Shown piece after piece: positions 44,667 through 51,944 of a stretch of DNA of 64,000 bases; within the stretch, counting starts at the first letter, position 1, and the number at the start of each line of letters is the position of its first letter. Below the pieces are notes generated by a model that saw only the letters and a list, made by a program, of their open reading frames with translations, was not told where the DNA came from and did not search any database. Location: assembly GCA_038120295.1 (NCBI GenBank), contig JAYOLL010000021.1:1-64000 (forward strand). Direction: 5' to 3'. The position numbers and the translations under genes are program-made. Source of the DNA: JAYOEY01 sp038120295 (GTDB taxonomy: Bacteria; Pseudomonadota; Alphaproteobacteria; MPNO01; UBA2964).

Positions 44667-44699
44667 GGAAACGGGGGCGCAGGCAGCGCCCCCGTTTCC
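44667..44699 (-). other. Intercistronic hairpin between livK and livH
   Basis: GGAAACGGGGGCGC and GCGCCCCCGTTTCC form a 14-bp perfect stem with a 5-base loop. No T-tract follows on the minus strand, so it is more likely an mRNA-stabilising or attenuating hairpin than a full terminator. Confidence 0.6.
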
Positions 44700-44715
44700 T
44701 CAATCGCGGGTCAGA

Positions 44716-45915
44716 TCACCAGGTTTTCTTCATCTTGCATTTGGAGGCATAGACGTCCTGATGGTTCTCGTAGACCTTCTGGACAATCTTGGTCGTCCAG
44801 TTACCGCTGGAATCGGCCACCACCTGACGCAGGTAGAAATCCTGAATCGGGAAATGATTGTTGCCGTAGGTGAACTTGCCGCGCACGGACGGGAAATCCG
44901 CCTGACGCATTTTGGCGCGCATCTCCTTGACCTTCGACAGGTCGCCGCCGGCCGCTTCGACCGCGCTGTTGATCAGCATGATCGAATCATAGCTCTGCGC
45001 ACCGTAATGCGACGGGTAGGAACCGAACTTCTTGCGGTAGTCGGCCACGAATTTCTTGTTCACCTTCGTATCGAGATCGGGTGACCAGAACTGCGTCGAA
45101 TAGGTGCCAAGCACATTTTCAAGCTTGGCGCTCTGCAGTTTCGGCAGGCTGAGCGAGTCGACGCTGAACACGCTGTAGAGCGGCGTCTTGGTCATGCCGG
45201 CCTGTGCGTACTGGCGCATAAAGGCGTTGGTGGCGCGGCCGGGATAGAAGATGTACACCCCGTCGGGGTTGGCGCTCCGGGCCTTGGCGAGCTCGGCCGA
45301 GAAATCGAGCTGTCCCGGCCATTTGGTGAGATCCTTGCCAAGCACCTTGCCCTTGAAGGTCCGCTCGACGCCCGCAACCATGTCACGGCCCGCCGCATAG
45401 TTCGGCGCGACGATATAGAGGCTCTTGACGCCGCGCTTGTTGAGCACCTCGCCCAGCGCCATCGGCACCTGGTCGTTCTGCCACGAGGTCGAGAAAATAT
45501 TCTCATGGCACAGGCGCCCGGCGATCCTGGAGGTACCGGCATTGGAGATAACCCAGATCTTGCCGGACTTGACGATCGAATTGCGCGAGGCGAGCGCCAC
45601 GTGCGACCAGATGAAACCCGATATGAAGTCGACCTTGTCCTTGCTCAGAAGCTTTTCGGTCTTCTGCTTGCCGACCTCGGGTTTGACCTGGTCGTCCTCG
45701 AAGAACATTTCGACGGGGATGCCAGCCATCTTGCCGCCGAGATGGTCGAGCGCGATCTCCACCGACTGGCGCATGTCCTTGCCGATCACGCCGGGCCCGC
45801 CCGTAAGCGTCGTTACGAAACCGATCTTTACCTTACTGGCTTTCATGGCCATCGCCTGAGGCGCGGCCATCGCCAGCGCAACAGCGGAAATCGCGAAAAG
45901 AAATGTCTTCTTCAT
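44716..45915 (-). CDS. livK: Branched-chain amino acid-type ABC transporter substrate-binding protein (LivK-like)
   Basis: Periplasmic binding protein of 399 residues in the type I (Leu/Ile/Val) fold. The signal peptide (MKKTFLFAISAVALAMAAPQ) is cut near residue 24. Family segments are KIGFVTTLTGGPGVIGKDM and VDFISGFIWSHVALASRN, and YIVAPNYAAGRDMVAG around the hinge. The ATG at 45915 is preceded by GGGAGAA; the longer frame to 46005 is not signal-like. Binding proteins of this branch often carry aromatic or amide ligands. It leads the liv operon. Confidence 0.93.
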   Translation of the reverse strand: MKKTFLFAISAVALAMAAPQAMAMKASKVKIGFVTTLTGGPGVIGKDMRQSVEIALDHLGGKMAGIPVEMFFEDDQVKPEVGKQKTEKLLSKDKVDFISGFIWSHVALASRNSIVKSGKIWVISNAGTSRIAGRLCHENIFSTSWQNDQVPMALGEVLNKRGVKSLYIVAPNYAAGRDMVAGVERTFKGKVLGKDLTKWPGQLDFSAELAKARSANPDGVYIFYPGRATNAFMRQYAQAGMTKTPLYSVFSVDSLSLPKLQSAKLENVLGTYSTQFWSPDLDTKVNKKFVADYRKKFGSYPSHYGAQSYDSIMLINSAVEAAGGDLSKVKEMRAKMRQADFPSVRGKFTYGNNHFPIQDFYLRQVVADSSGNWTTKIVQKVYENHQDVYASKCKMKKTW

Positions 45916-45952
45916 TGTGCTGTTCTCCCTTGAGCAACCTTTTTCGGGGCGA

Positions 45953-45981
45953 ATAGTATCCCAAGTGCCCTTGAGGGCCAA
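45953..45981 (-). promoter_or_regulatory. Promoter candidate for livKHMGF
   Basis: On the minus strand, TTGGCC (45981-45976), a 17-base spacer and TACTAT (45958-45953) lie 37 bases before the livK ATG. Spacing is ideal and the -10 is one mismatch from consensus. Confidence 0.45.
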
Positions 45982-46013
45982 TGCCGTCTGTAGCCTGTAT
46001 TCCATGCGTTGGG

Positions 46014-46781
46014 CTACATTCCAGCCGCCATCTCGGCGACGGCTTTGGCCACCGCGCCGGTTCGCGCATCCATACCGCCGAAAAAGAACGTATCCTGCCA
46101 GCTCGGCCGTGCGGACAGGCGTTTAAGCCAGTCGGCTACGCGCGGATAGGCGTCGGCGATATCGGGCCGAAGGTCCGTCATCCGCTCGACGAACGGGACC
46201 ATCGCAATATCGCCGAGCGAGAACGTATCGCCGGCGAGATAGGCGCCCTGCCCCAGCGCATCCTCCATGCGGTCGAAAGTCTGGCGCATCCGGTCATAGG
46301 CGCCCTCGAGTTCCGCCTCGGAAAATCCGCCGCGCGCGACCTGCTTCCAGCGCGACCGGCGTTCCTCGGTGGGCACGCGCCCGAGCACCGTTGCCAGCTC
46401 GTCATCCGAAAGCTTCTCCGCCACCGGGCGGCTCAGCCTGTCCCATGTCGGCACGTAAACCGCAGCGTAGCCCACCTCGTCCGACCATTGCTCCCATTCC
46501 TTCATGCGCACGCGGCCGTCCGCATCGGCCGGCGACAAAGACGGTTCAGGAAATTTTTCTTCCAGATAGTCGATAATGAAGGTGGATTCGCAGATCGGTG
46601 CGCCGTCATGCACCAGTGTCGGGACAACGCCCTTGGGGTTGAGCTTCAGGTAGTCGGGGTCATGCTGCTCGAATTTCTGGAGATTCAGCAGCCGGCTTTC
46701 CCATTCGAGCCCCTTTTCGGCGAGGCACATCCGCACCTTCTTCGAGCAGGTCGAGGGAAGCCCATGATAAAGCGTCAGCAT
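46014..46781 (-). CDS. Glutathione S-transferase family protein (LigF-like lineage)
   Basis: Cytosolic GST-fold protein of 255 residues. The thioredoxin-like domain (1-80) begins MLTLYHGLPSTCSKKVRMCL and contains the cis-proline motif GVVPTLVHDG and glutathione-binding ESTFIIDYLEE. The helical domain contains TEERRSRWKQVARGGFSE and a D-capping box (FSLGDIAMVPFV). By recalled alignment the pattern FEQHDPDYLKLNPKG and the RR-W-ARxGF helix resemble beta-etherase LigF and relatives. The substrate is unproven. It is divergent from a MetE-like gene. Confidence 0.85.
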   Translation of the reverse strand: MLTLYHGLPSTCSKKVRMCLAEKGLEWESRLLNLQKFEQHDPDYLKLNPKGVVPTLVHDGAPICESTFIIDYLEEKFPEPSLSPADADGRVRMKEWEQWSDEVGYAAVYVPTWDRLSRPVAEKLSDDELATVLGRVPTEERRSRWKQVARGGFSEAELEGAYDRMRQTFDRMEDALGQGAYLAGDTFSLGDIAMVPFVERMTDLRPDIADAYPRVADWLKRLSARPSWQDTFFFGGMDARTGAVAKAVAEMAAGM

Positions 46782-46855
46782 GTCGGCCCTTCTTCTTTGA
46801 ACAGGTCTGGCAGTATCGCCTAGACTGAGGAGAACGCCCAGCCGGAGAATTTTTC

Positions 46856-47986
46856 ATGCCGAACCATACTGGAAAACCACCCTTTCGCGCCGACCATGTC
46901 GGCAGCCTGCTGCGCCCGGCTGAGCTGATCGATGCGCGCTATGCCGCAGGTGCCGCAAAACCGAGCGAGGCGCAGCTGAAGGAAATGGAGGACCGGTTCA
47001 TCCCGGACGCCATCGCGTTACAGGAAAAGGTGGGGCTGCAATCGATCACCGACGGCGAATTCCGGCGGGGATCGTTCCGTTCGCCCGTGGTCTCGCGGAT
47101 CGACGGGTTCAAAACGGTGCCGCAGGACCCGGTCTGGGCGGCGCGCGACTCCGACGGGCACTCTCACCCGCTGGGCGATGCGCCGGTCGCGGTGGCCAGG
47201 CTTCAGCGAAACCGGGGAATCGCCACCGACGAGTTCGCATTCCTGAAGGACCATACGAGCCGCACGCCCAAGGTCTGCCTGCCGGCACCGTCCTATCACT
47301 ATTTCTATCGCGCACCGGACGAAGGCCCCTATCCGGACCCGGACGAATATGTCGAAGACCTGATCCGCATTTACCGCGAGGAGCTAGCGGAACTCGCCGG
47401 TATGGGCGCACGCTACGTACAGTTCGACGAGGTCATCCAGGCCTATCTGTGCGACGAACGTATCCGGGGCGTGGTGCGGTCGCGGGGCGACGATCCGGAC
47501 CGGCTGTCGCAGCTCTATGTCGATATGATCAACCGCATCATCGAGGGAAGGCCGGACGACATGACGGTAGCCGTGCATTTCTGCCGCGGAAACTCGATGG
47601 GAAGATGGGTCGCCGAGGGCGGATACGACCCGGTCTCGGAGATCGTGTTCGGCGGGCTGCAAGCGGACGCGCTGTTCATGGAGTACGACAGCCCGCGCGC
47701 CGGCGATTTCGGCCCGCTGCGCCACGTGCCTGACGGCAAGGTGGTGGTGCTCGGGCTGGTCAGCACCAAGAGCGGCGCGCTGGAGAGCAAGGACGATCTG
47801 AAACGCCGGATCGACGAGGCCACGGCCTTTGTGCCGCTCGACCGCCTCTGCCTCAGCCCGCAATGCGGTTTCGCCAGCCGCGACAAGGGCAATCCGGTCA
47901 CGGTCGAAGACGAAATCGCCAAGCTGTCGCTGGTGGTCGAGGTAGCGACCGACGTGTGGAGCGGGGTGCTGCCGTCGAGGGGATAG
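46856..47986 (+). CDS. MetE C-terminal-like (cobalamin-independent methionine synthase II family) protein
   Basis: TIM-barrel zinc protein of 376 residues equivalent to the catalytic half of MetE. The zinc ligands are present: H241 and C243 (AVHFCRG), E276 (LFMEYD) and C337 (LSPQCGF). The FRADHVGSLLRPAELI start and TDGEFRRGSF segment are typical of the stand-alone subgroup. Such proteins activate a thiol and transfer an alkyl group. The family includes core methionine synthases and epoxyalkane:coenzyme M transferase. The MetE N-terminal folate-related half is absent, so methionine synthesis is not certain. Neighbouring GSTs hint at thiol chemistry. Confidence 0.85.
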   Translation: MPNHTGKPPFRADHVGSLLRPAELIDARYAAGAAKPSEAQLKEMEDRFIPDAIALQEKVGLQSITDGEFRRGSFRSPVVSRIDGFKTVPQDPVWAARDSDGHSHPLGDAPVAVARLQRNRGIATDEFAFLKDHTSRTPKVCLPAPSYHYFYRAPDEGPYPDPDEYVEDLIRIYREELAELAGMGARYVQFDEVIQAYLCDERIRGVVRSRGDDPDRLSQLYVDMINRIIEGRPDDMTVAVHFCRGNSMGRWVAEGGYDPVSEIVFGGLQADALFMEYDSPRAGDFGPLRHVPDGKVVVLGLVSTKSGALESKDDLKRRIDEATAFVPLDRLCLSPQCGFASRDKGNPVTVEDEIAKLSLVVEVATDVWSGVLPSRG

Positions 47987-47994
47987 AGCGCATT

Positions 47995-48126
47995 CCTCGT
48001 CCTTCGAGACACTCGCTGCACTCGTTCCTCAGGATGAGGAATGCTTGGGGCGGCAAAAAACTCCTGGTCAGAAAAAACTCCTCATCCTGAGGAGGCCGAC
48101 AGGAGAGAGGCCGTCTCGAAGGATGC
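47995..48126. repeat. Inverted pair of dispersed palindromic repeats
   Basis: The gap between the MetE-like gene and a GST contains two related units in opposite orientation: CCTCGTCCTTCGAGACACT through CCTCAGGATGAGGA (47995-48040), and CTCATCCTGAGGAGG through CGTCTCGAAGGATG (48078-48126). This is the CTCATCCTGAGGAG-type intergenic repeat widespread in alphaproteobacteria. It also contains the convergent transcripts' ends and may act as a terminator. Confidence 0.7.
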
Positions 48127-48136
48127 GGCGCCGTCC

Positions 48137-48925
48137 CTAACCCGCCATCGCGCGCAGCTTCCCGGCCGCCTCCGAGCCCTTCTCCGCCATCAGGGGCAGG
48201 TATTTCTCGTTCAGCCAGTCGCCGATGCCGGCCTTGAAGCTCGGACGGGCCTGGATGCGCTCGAACCATTCGGGCACGCGAGGACGGCTATCCCACAGCC
48301 AGCCCATCTGGAGATGGGTGAGTCGCACCATGTAGGGCGTGTAGGCGACATCAGCGAGCGAGAAGACATCGCCGGCCAGCCAGTCGCCGTCGGCAAGCGC
48401 CGCATCGATGTCGCCGATCAGACGGTCGAACCGTCTGACCGCACCGGGAAGGAACTTTGAATCCAGCCCCTTCAGGATGTTTTCACGCTGGCGCTCGCGC
48501 TTGCCCGGGTCCGGAATGTTTTCGATGGTCTGCCGGACTTCTTCCTCGGACTTGATCGCAAAATGCTGGTATCGGAAGGCGATGGATGACGACAGCACGC
48601 CGGTCATCGCGTGCAGCCCCTCGTCGAGCTGTTTCATCCAGAGCCGCACCCGCGTCCTGCCATACGGGTCGGCAGGGCGTAGCGGCTGATCGGGGAACCG
48701 GTCGTCGAGATACTCCATGATGACGGTCGATTCGATCACGACCCTGCCGTCGTCGATCAGCGTCGGCACCACGCCTGCCGGGTTGAGTTTCAGATAGTCC
48801 GGCCTGTGCTGCGGCCCTTCACGCAGGTTGAAATGAATGCCTTCCCAGTCGAGCCCCTTCTCGGCGAGCGTCAGCCGCACCTTCTGGGCGCAGGTCGACA
48901 TGTCGTTGTGATAGAGCTGCAACAT
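48137..48925 (-). CDS. Glutathione S-transferase family protein
   Basis: GST-fold protein of 262 residues. The thioredoxin domain starts MLQLYHNDMSTCAQKVRLTL, with GVVPTLIDDG (cis-Pro) and ESTVIMEYLDDRFPD. The helical domain includes WLAGDVFSLADVAYTPYMVRL. It is about four bases downstream of another GST of very similar layout, so the pair is a tandem duplication in one operon. Substrate unknown; the serine/cysteine pair STC near residue 11 is the probable thiol-activating site. Confidence 0.85.
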   Translation of the reverse strand: MLQLYHNDMSTCAQKVRLTLAEKGLDWEGIHFNLREGPQHRPDYLKLNPAGVVPTLIDDGRVVIESTVIMEYLDDRFPDQPLRPADPYGRTRVRLWMKQLDEGLHAMTGVLSSSIAFRYQHFAIKSEEEVRQTIENIPDPGKRERQRENILKGLDSKFLPGAVRRFDRLIGDIDAALADGDWLAGDVFSLADVAYTPYMVRLTHLQMGWLWDSRPRVPEWFERIQARPSFKAGIGDWLNEKYLPLMAEKGSEAAGKLRAMAG

Positions 48926-48929
48926 GCTC

Positions 48930-49727
48930 TCAGCCGGCGGCCAGCACCGCCTTTACGCCGTCGACGTTTTCCCCGCCCTTTTCTTCCATCAGCGACAGGA
49001 AGTCCGGGTTAAACCATTCCACCATGCCTTTCTGATAGGATGCCCTCTCACGCGTACGTTCGAGCCAGTCGGCGACTTTCGGGCGTTCGTCGAACAGCCA
49101 GGTCTGCTGCAGATGCGCGACGCGCGTCACGTAAGGTACGAAAGCGATATCGGCGAGCGAATAGCTGTCGGCCGCCATCCAGGTCGTCTCCGACAGCGAC
49201 GCCTGCATGTCGTCCAGCATCTTCACCACACGGCGGATCGCCGGCTTGAAGAAACGCGACTCGACCCCTTCGAGCACGTTCTCGGTCATGCGTTCGCGTT
49301 TGACCGGATCGACATAGCCGTCGAGCGTCTTTTTCAGCTCCTCGTCCGTCTTGCCTTCCATGAACTGGTAGCGGAAGGCGATGCAGGCGCTGATCGTCGC
49401 CGAGGCGGCGTGCAATCCCTCATCGAGCTGCTTGACCCAGAGGCGCATTTTCGCCCGCCCGTAGGGATCGGCCGGCTTGAGCGGCGGGTCGGGAAAGATA
49501 TCGTCGAGATATTCGTCGACCACGGCGGACTCATAAACGATTTTGCCGTCATGAATGATCGTGGGCACCACCCCGTTCGGGTTGATGGCGATGTATTCGG
49601 GTTTGTGCTGATCCCCGGCGCGCAGGTTGAAATGGTGGGACACGAAATCCTGACCCTTTTCCGCCAGGGTGATTCGCACCTTCTGCGAACAGGTCGACAT
49701 GCCGTTGTGGTAAAGCTCGATCGTCAC
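48930..49727 (-). CDS. Glutathione S-transferase family protein
   Basis: GST-fold protein of 265 residues from a GTG start at 49727 (VTIELYHNGMSTCSQKVRI). The longer frame to 49832 adds residues with no family match and would overlap the divergent MetE-like start region, so GTG is preferred; AAGGAT precedes it. It has GVVPTIIHDGKIVYESAVV and WMAADSYSLADIAFVPYV. Closely related in length and motifs to the next GST, it starts the two-gene GST operon. Confidence 0.85.
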   Translation of the reverse strand: MTIELYHNGMSTCSQKVRITLAEKGQDFVSHHFNLRAGDQHKPEYIAINPNGVVPTIIHDGKIVYESAVVDEYLDDIFPDPPLKPADPYGRAKMRLWVKQLDEGLHAASATISACIAFRYQFMEGKTDEELKKTLDGYVDPVKRERMTENVLEGVESRFFKPAIRRVVKMLDDMQASLSETTWMAADSYSLADIAFVPYVTRVAHLQQTWLFDERPKVADWLERTRERASYQKGMVEWFNPDFLSLMEEKGGENVDGVKAVLAAG

Positions 49728-49833
49728 GGGATATCCTTCACTTTTGCTTTCGGTCGAAGTTACGGCGATTATCGACAAAACGGCCGCAGCGCACAACGCG
49801 GCGTCCCGGAAGAACGAATGTACGGAGAACAAA

Positions 49834-50868
49834 ATGTCATCGCGCCTTCTGCCAACAACCGTCGTCGGCTCCTATACCCAGCCGGGCTGGCTTGTCGATC
49901 TGGGCATGCTGCGGTCCATCGTACCGCCGCGGATCAGGGCGCGCGATATCTGGAAGATCGATGCCGACGGGCTGGAGGAGGCGCAGGACGCCGCGACGCT
50001 GGCCGCCATCCATGACATGGAGCGCGCCGGGATCGACATTCTCACCGACGGGGAAATCCGGCGGGAGAGCTATTCCAACAGGTTCGCCACGGCGCTGGAC
50101 GGCGTCGATATCGACAATCCGGCGGAGGTCCCGGGCCGCAGCGGCAAGCCGATCCTCGTGCCGCGCATCACCGGGCCGATCCGGCGCAGGCATGCGGTTG
50201 AGGTGCGCGACATCGAATTTTTGCGCGCCAATACGGACCGGACGGTAAAGATCACGATCCCCGGCCCCTTCACCATGACCCAGACCGCAGTCGACGAACA
50301 TTACGGGGACGGCGAGGCATGCGCCATGGCGTTTGCCGAGGCGGTCAACGAGGAGATCAGGGACCTGTTCGCGGCGGGCGCCGACATCGTCCAGATTGAC
50401 GAACCCTGGATGCAGGCGAAACCCGATGAGGCAAGGCGATACGCGGTCAAGGCCGTCAACAGGGCGCTCGAAGGCGCAACCGGCGCCACCGCGATCCATA
50501 TGTGTTTCGGCTACGCCCATGCGGTGAAGAACAAACCGTCAGGCTATTCCTTCCTGCCGGAGCTCGCCGCCTGCGATGCCGACCAGGTCTCGGTCGAGGC
50601 GGCTCAGCCCGGTCTCGACATCGCCGCGCTCGAGGCGTTGTCGAACAAGACGATCATCCTCGGCGTGATCGATCTGGGCGACATGCAGGTCGAAAGCGCG
50701 GACACGGTCGCCGACCGCATTCGCGCCGGGCTGGAAGCCGTTGCGCCGGAGCGTCTGATTCTGGCCCCCGATTGCGGCATGAAATATCTCGACCGCGAAA
50801 TCGCCTTCGGCAAGCTGAAAGCACTTGCCGAAGGCGCCGCGATCGTGCGCCGCGAACTGGAGGGTTAG
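49834..50868 (+). CDS. MetE C-terminal-like zinc alkyltransferase family protein
   Basis: Second stand-alone MetE-C-type protein, 344 residues. Zinc ligands are H222 and C224 (IHMCFGY), E255 (VSVEAAQP) and C314 (APDCGMKY). The start VGSYTQPGWLVDL and the TDGEIRRESYSNRF segment put it in the same subgroup as epoxyalkane:coenzyme M transferase-like proteins and archaeal core MetE. It is clearly a different branch from the 46.9 kb copy. ATG 49834 follows CGGAGAAC. It is divergent from the GST pair and overlaps the hydratase-lyase gene by 4 bases, tail-to-tail. Confidence 0.85.
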   Translation: MSSRLLPTTVVGSYTQPGWLVDLGMLRSIVPPRIRARDIWKIDADGLEEAQDAATLAAIHDMERAGIDILTDGEIRRESYSNRFATALDGVDIDNPAEVPGRSGKPILVPRITGPIRRRHAVEVRDIEFLRANTDRTVKITIPGPFTMTQTAVDEHYGDGEACAMAFAEAVNEEIRDLFAAGADIVQIDEPWMQAKPDEARRYAVKAVNRALEGATGATAIHMCFGYAHAVKNKPSGYSFLPELAACDADQVSVEAAQPGLDIAALEALSNKTIILGVIDLGDMQVESADTVADRIRAGLEAVAPERLILAPDCGMKYLDREIAFGKLKALAEGAAIVRRELEG

Positions 50869-51803
50869 CGGCGGGCAGCCTTTTTCCCGGCTTTTTTCGC
50901 GCGCTTCTTTGCAGCCTTTTTGGCGGTCTTCTTTCCCGCCTTTTTCCCGGCTTTCTTGCCGCCGCGTTGCGCCGCTGTCTTGAGGTCGAGCTGGCCCAGA
51001 CCCGGGCGATAGGTCTTCTCGTCGAGGAACTGGCGCATGCCTTCCTCGCGGCTCGGCAGCGGATCGGTCGCCTTGCAGGCGATGCCCTTCATCGCGAGAT
51101 AATCCTGCGCCTCGGTATCCGCCATACGCCGCACGGCGCGGATCGCGTCCTTCGTGAACCGAAGCACGTTGGGGCTCTTGGTCATCAGCTTTTTGGCGAG
51201 CTTGATGGTTTCAGCGCGCAGTTTCGATTTTGGCACCGAATAGTTCACCAGGCGGATTTTCTCGGCTTCCTTGCCATCGAACGGATCGCCGGTCACCGCG
51301 TAGTAGAGCGCGTCGCGATAGCTCAACACATCGGCGACGTTCCAGCTCACAATGCCGCCGGGAATGATGCCCCAGTTGACTTCGGACAGGCCGAAGATCG
51401 CCTCGTTGGCGGCGATCGCGAAATCGCAGGCGCAAAGCTGGGTGAACGCGCCGCCATAGCAGTAGCCATTGACCATGGCGATGGTCGGCTTGGGAAACTT
51501 GACCAGCCTGTTCCAGCGCCATTCGTGACTGATCCTGTTTGCGCGGGCGCGCGCCTTCGGGTCATTGTCATTGGCGCGGAAATAGAGCGCGAGATCCTGC
51601 CCGGCGCACCAGGCTTCGCCCGCGCCGGTAAGCACGACGACCTTGACGTCCTCGTCCTCGGCCATGATGTCGAGCGCCTCATTCATGTCGGCATGCAGCG
51701 CCGGGCTCATCGCGTTGCGCTTCTCCGGGCGGTTGAGAATCACCCAGCCGATCCCGTCCTTCTTTTCCATTTTCACGTTGTTGAGCGATTTCATGCCCGC
51801 CAT
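50865..51803 (-). CDS. p-Hydroxycinnamoyl-CoA hydratase/lyase-like crotonase with a Lys/Ala-rich tail
   Basis: Crotonase-fold protein of 312 residues. It matches hydroxycinnamoyl-CoA hydratase-lyase, which converts feruloyl- or coumaroyl-CoA to vanillin or 4-hydroxybenzaldehyde plus acetyl-CoA. Shared features are ILNRPEKRNAMSP, LTGAGEAWCAGQDLALYF (Y74), FGLSEVNWGI with the catalytic glutamate E141, and EEGMRQFLDEK. By recalled alignment two substrate-site residues differ: Ser123 is Thr121 here, and Tyr239 appears to be Ala. From about residue 282 a 30-residue KKAGKKAGKK-type tail resembles histone H1, unusual for the family. Altered specificity is likely. Confidence 0.85.
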   Translation of the reverse strand: MAGMKSLNNVKMEKKDGIGWVILNRPEKRNAMSPALHADMNEALDIMAEDEDVKVVVLTGAGEAWCAGQDLALYFRANDNDPKARARANRISHEWRWNRLVKFPKPTIAMVNGYCYGGAFTQLCACDFAIAANEAIFGLSEVNWGIIPGGIVSWNVADVLSYRDALYYAVTGDPFDGKEAEKIRLVNYSVPKSKLRAETIKLAKKLMTKSPNVLRFTKDAIRAVRRMADTEAQDYLAMKGIACKATDPLPSREEGMRQFLDEKTYRPGLGQLDLKTAAQRGGKKAGKKAGKKTAKKAAKKRAKKAGKKAARR

Positions 51804-51887
51804 TTCGATGCCTCCCTTTCAGGCTGTTTCGTTGTGCCGAAAAAGCGTATCAGCGAGTCTGTGCCCTCACAAGCGGGGCGCCCGGGC

Positions 51888-51919
51888 AAAAAAAACGGCC
51901 CGGTCGTTAGACCGGGCCG
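51888..51919 (-). terminator. Terminator after the second TRAP operon
   Basis: CGGCCCGGTC and GACCGGGCCG form a 10-bp stem with loop GTTA, followed on the minus strand by eight T, downstream of the dctM stop at 51945. Confidence 0.93.
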
Positions 51920-51944
51920 CCTGAATTCATTTGCGTGACTGTCG

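Noticed and set aside
42159..44873. 904-codon open frame on the plus strand opposite livG, livM and livH
   Set aside because: It is antisense to clearly functional transporter genes; the translation is charged, low in hydrophobic structure and matches no family. Such frames are common opposite GC-rich genes.
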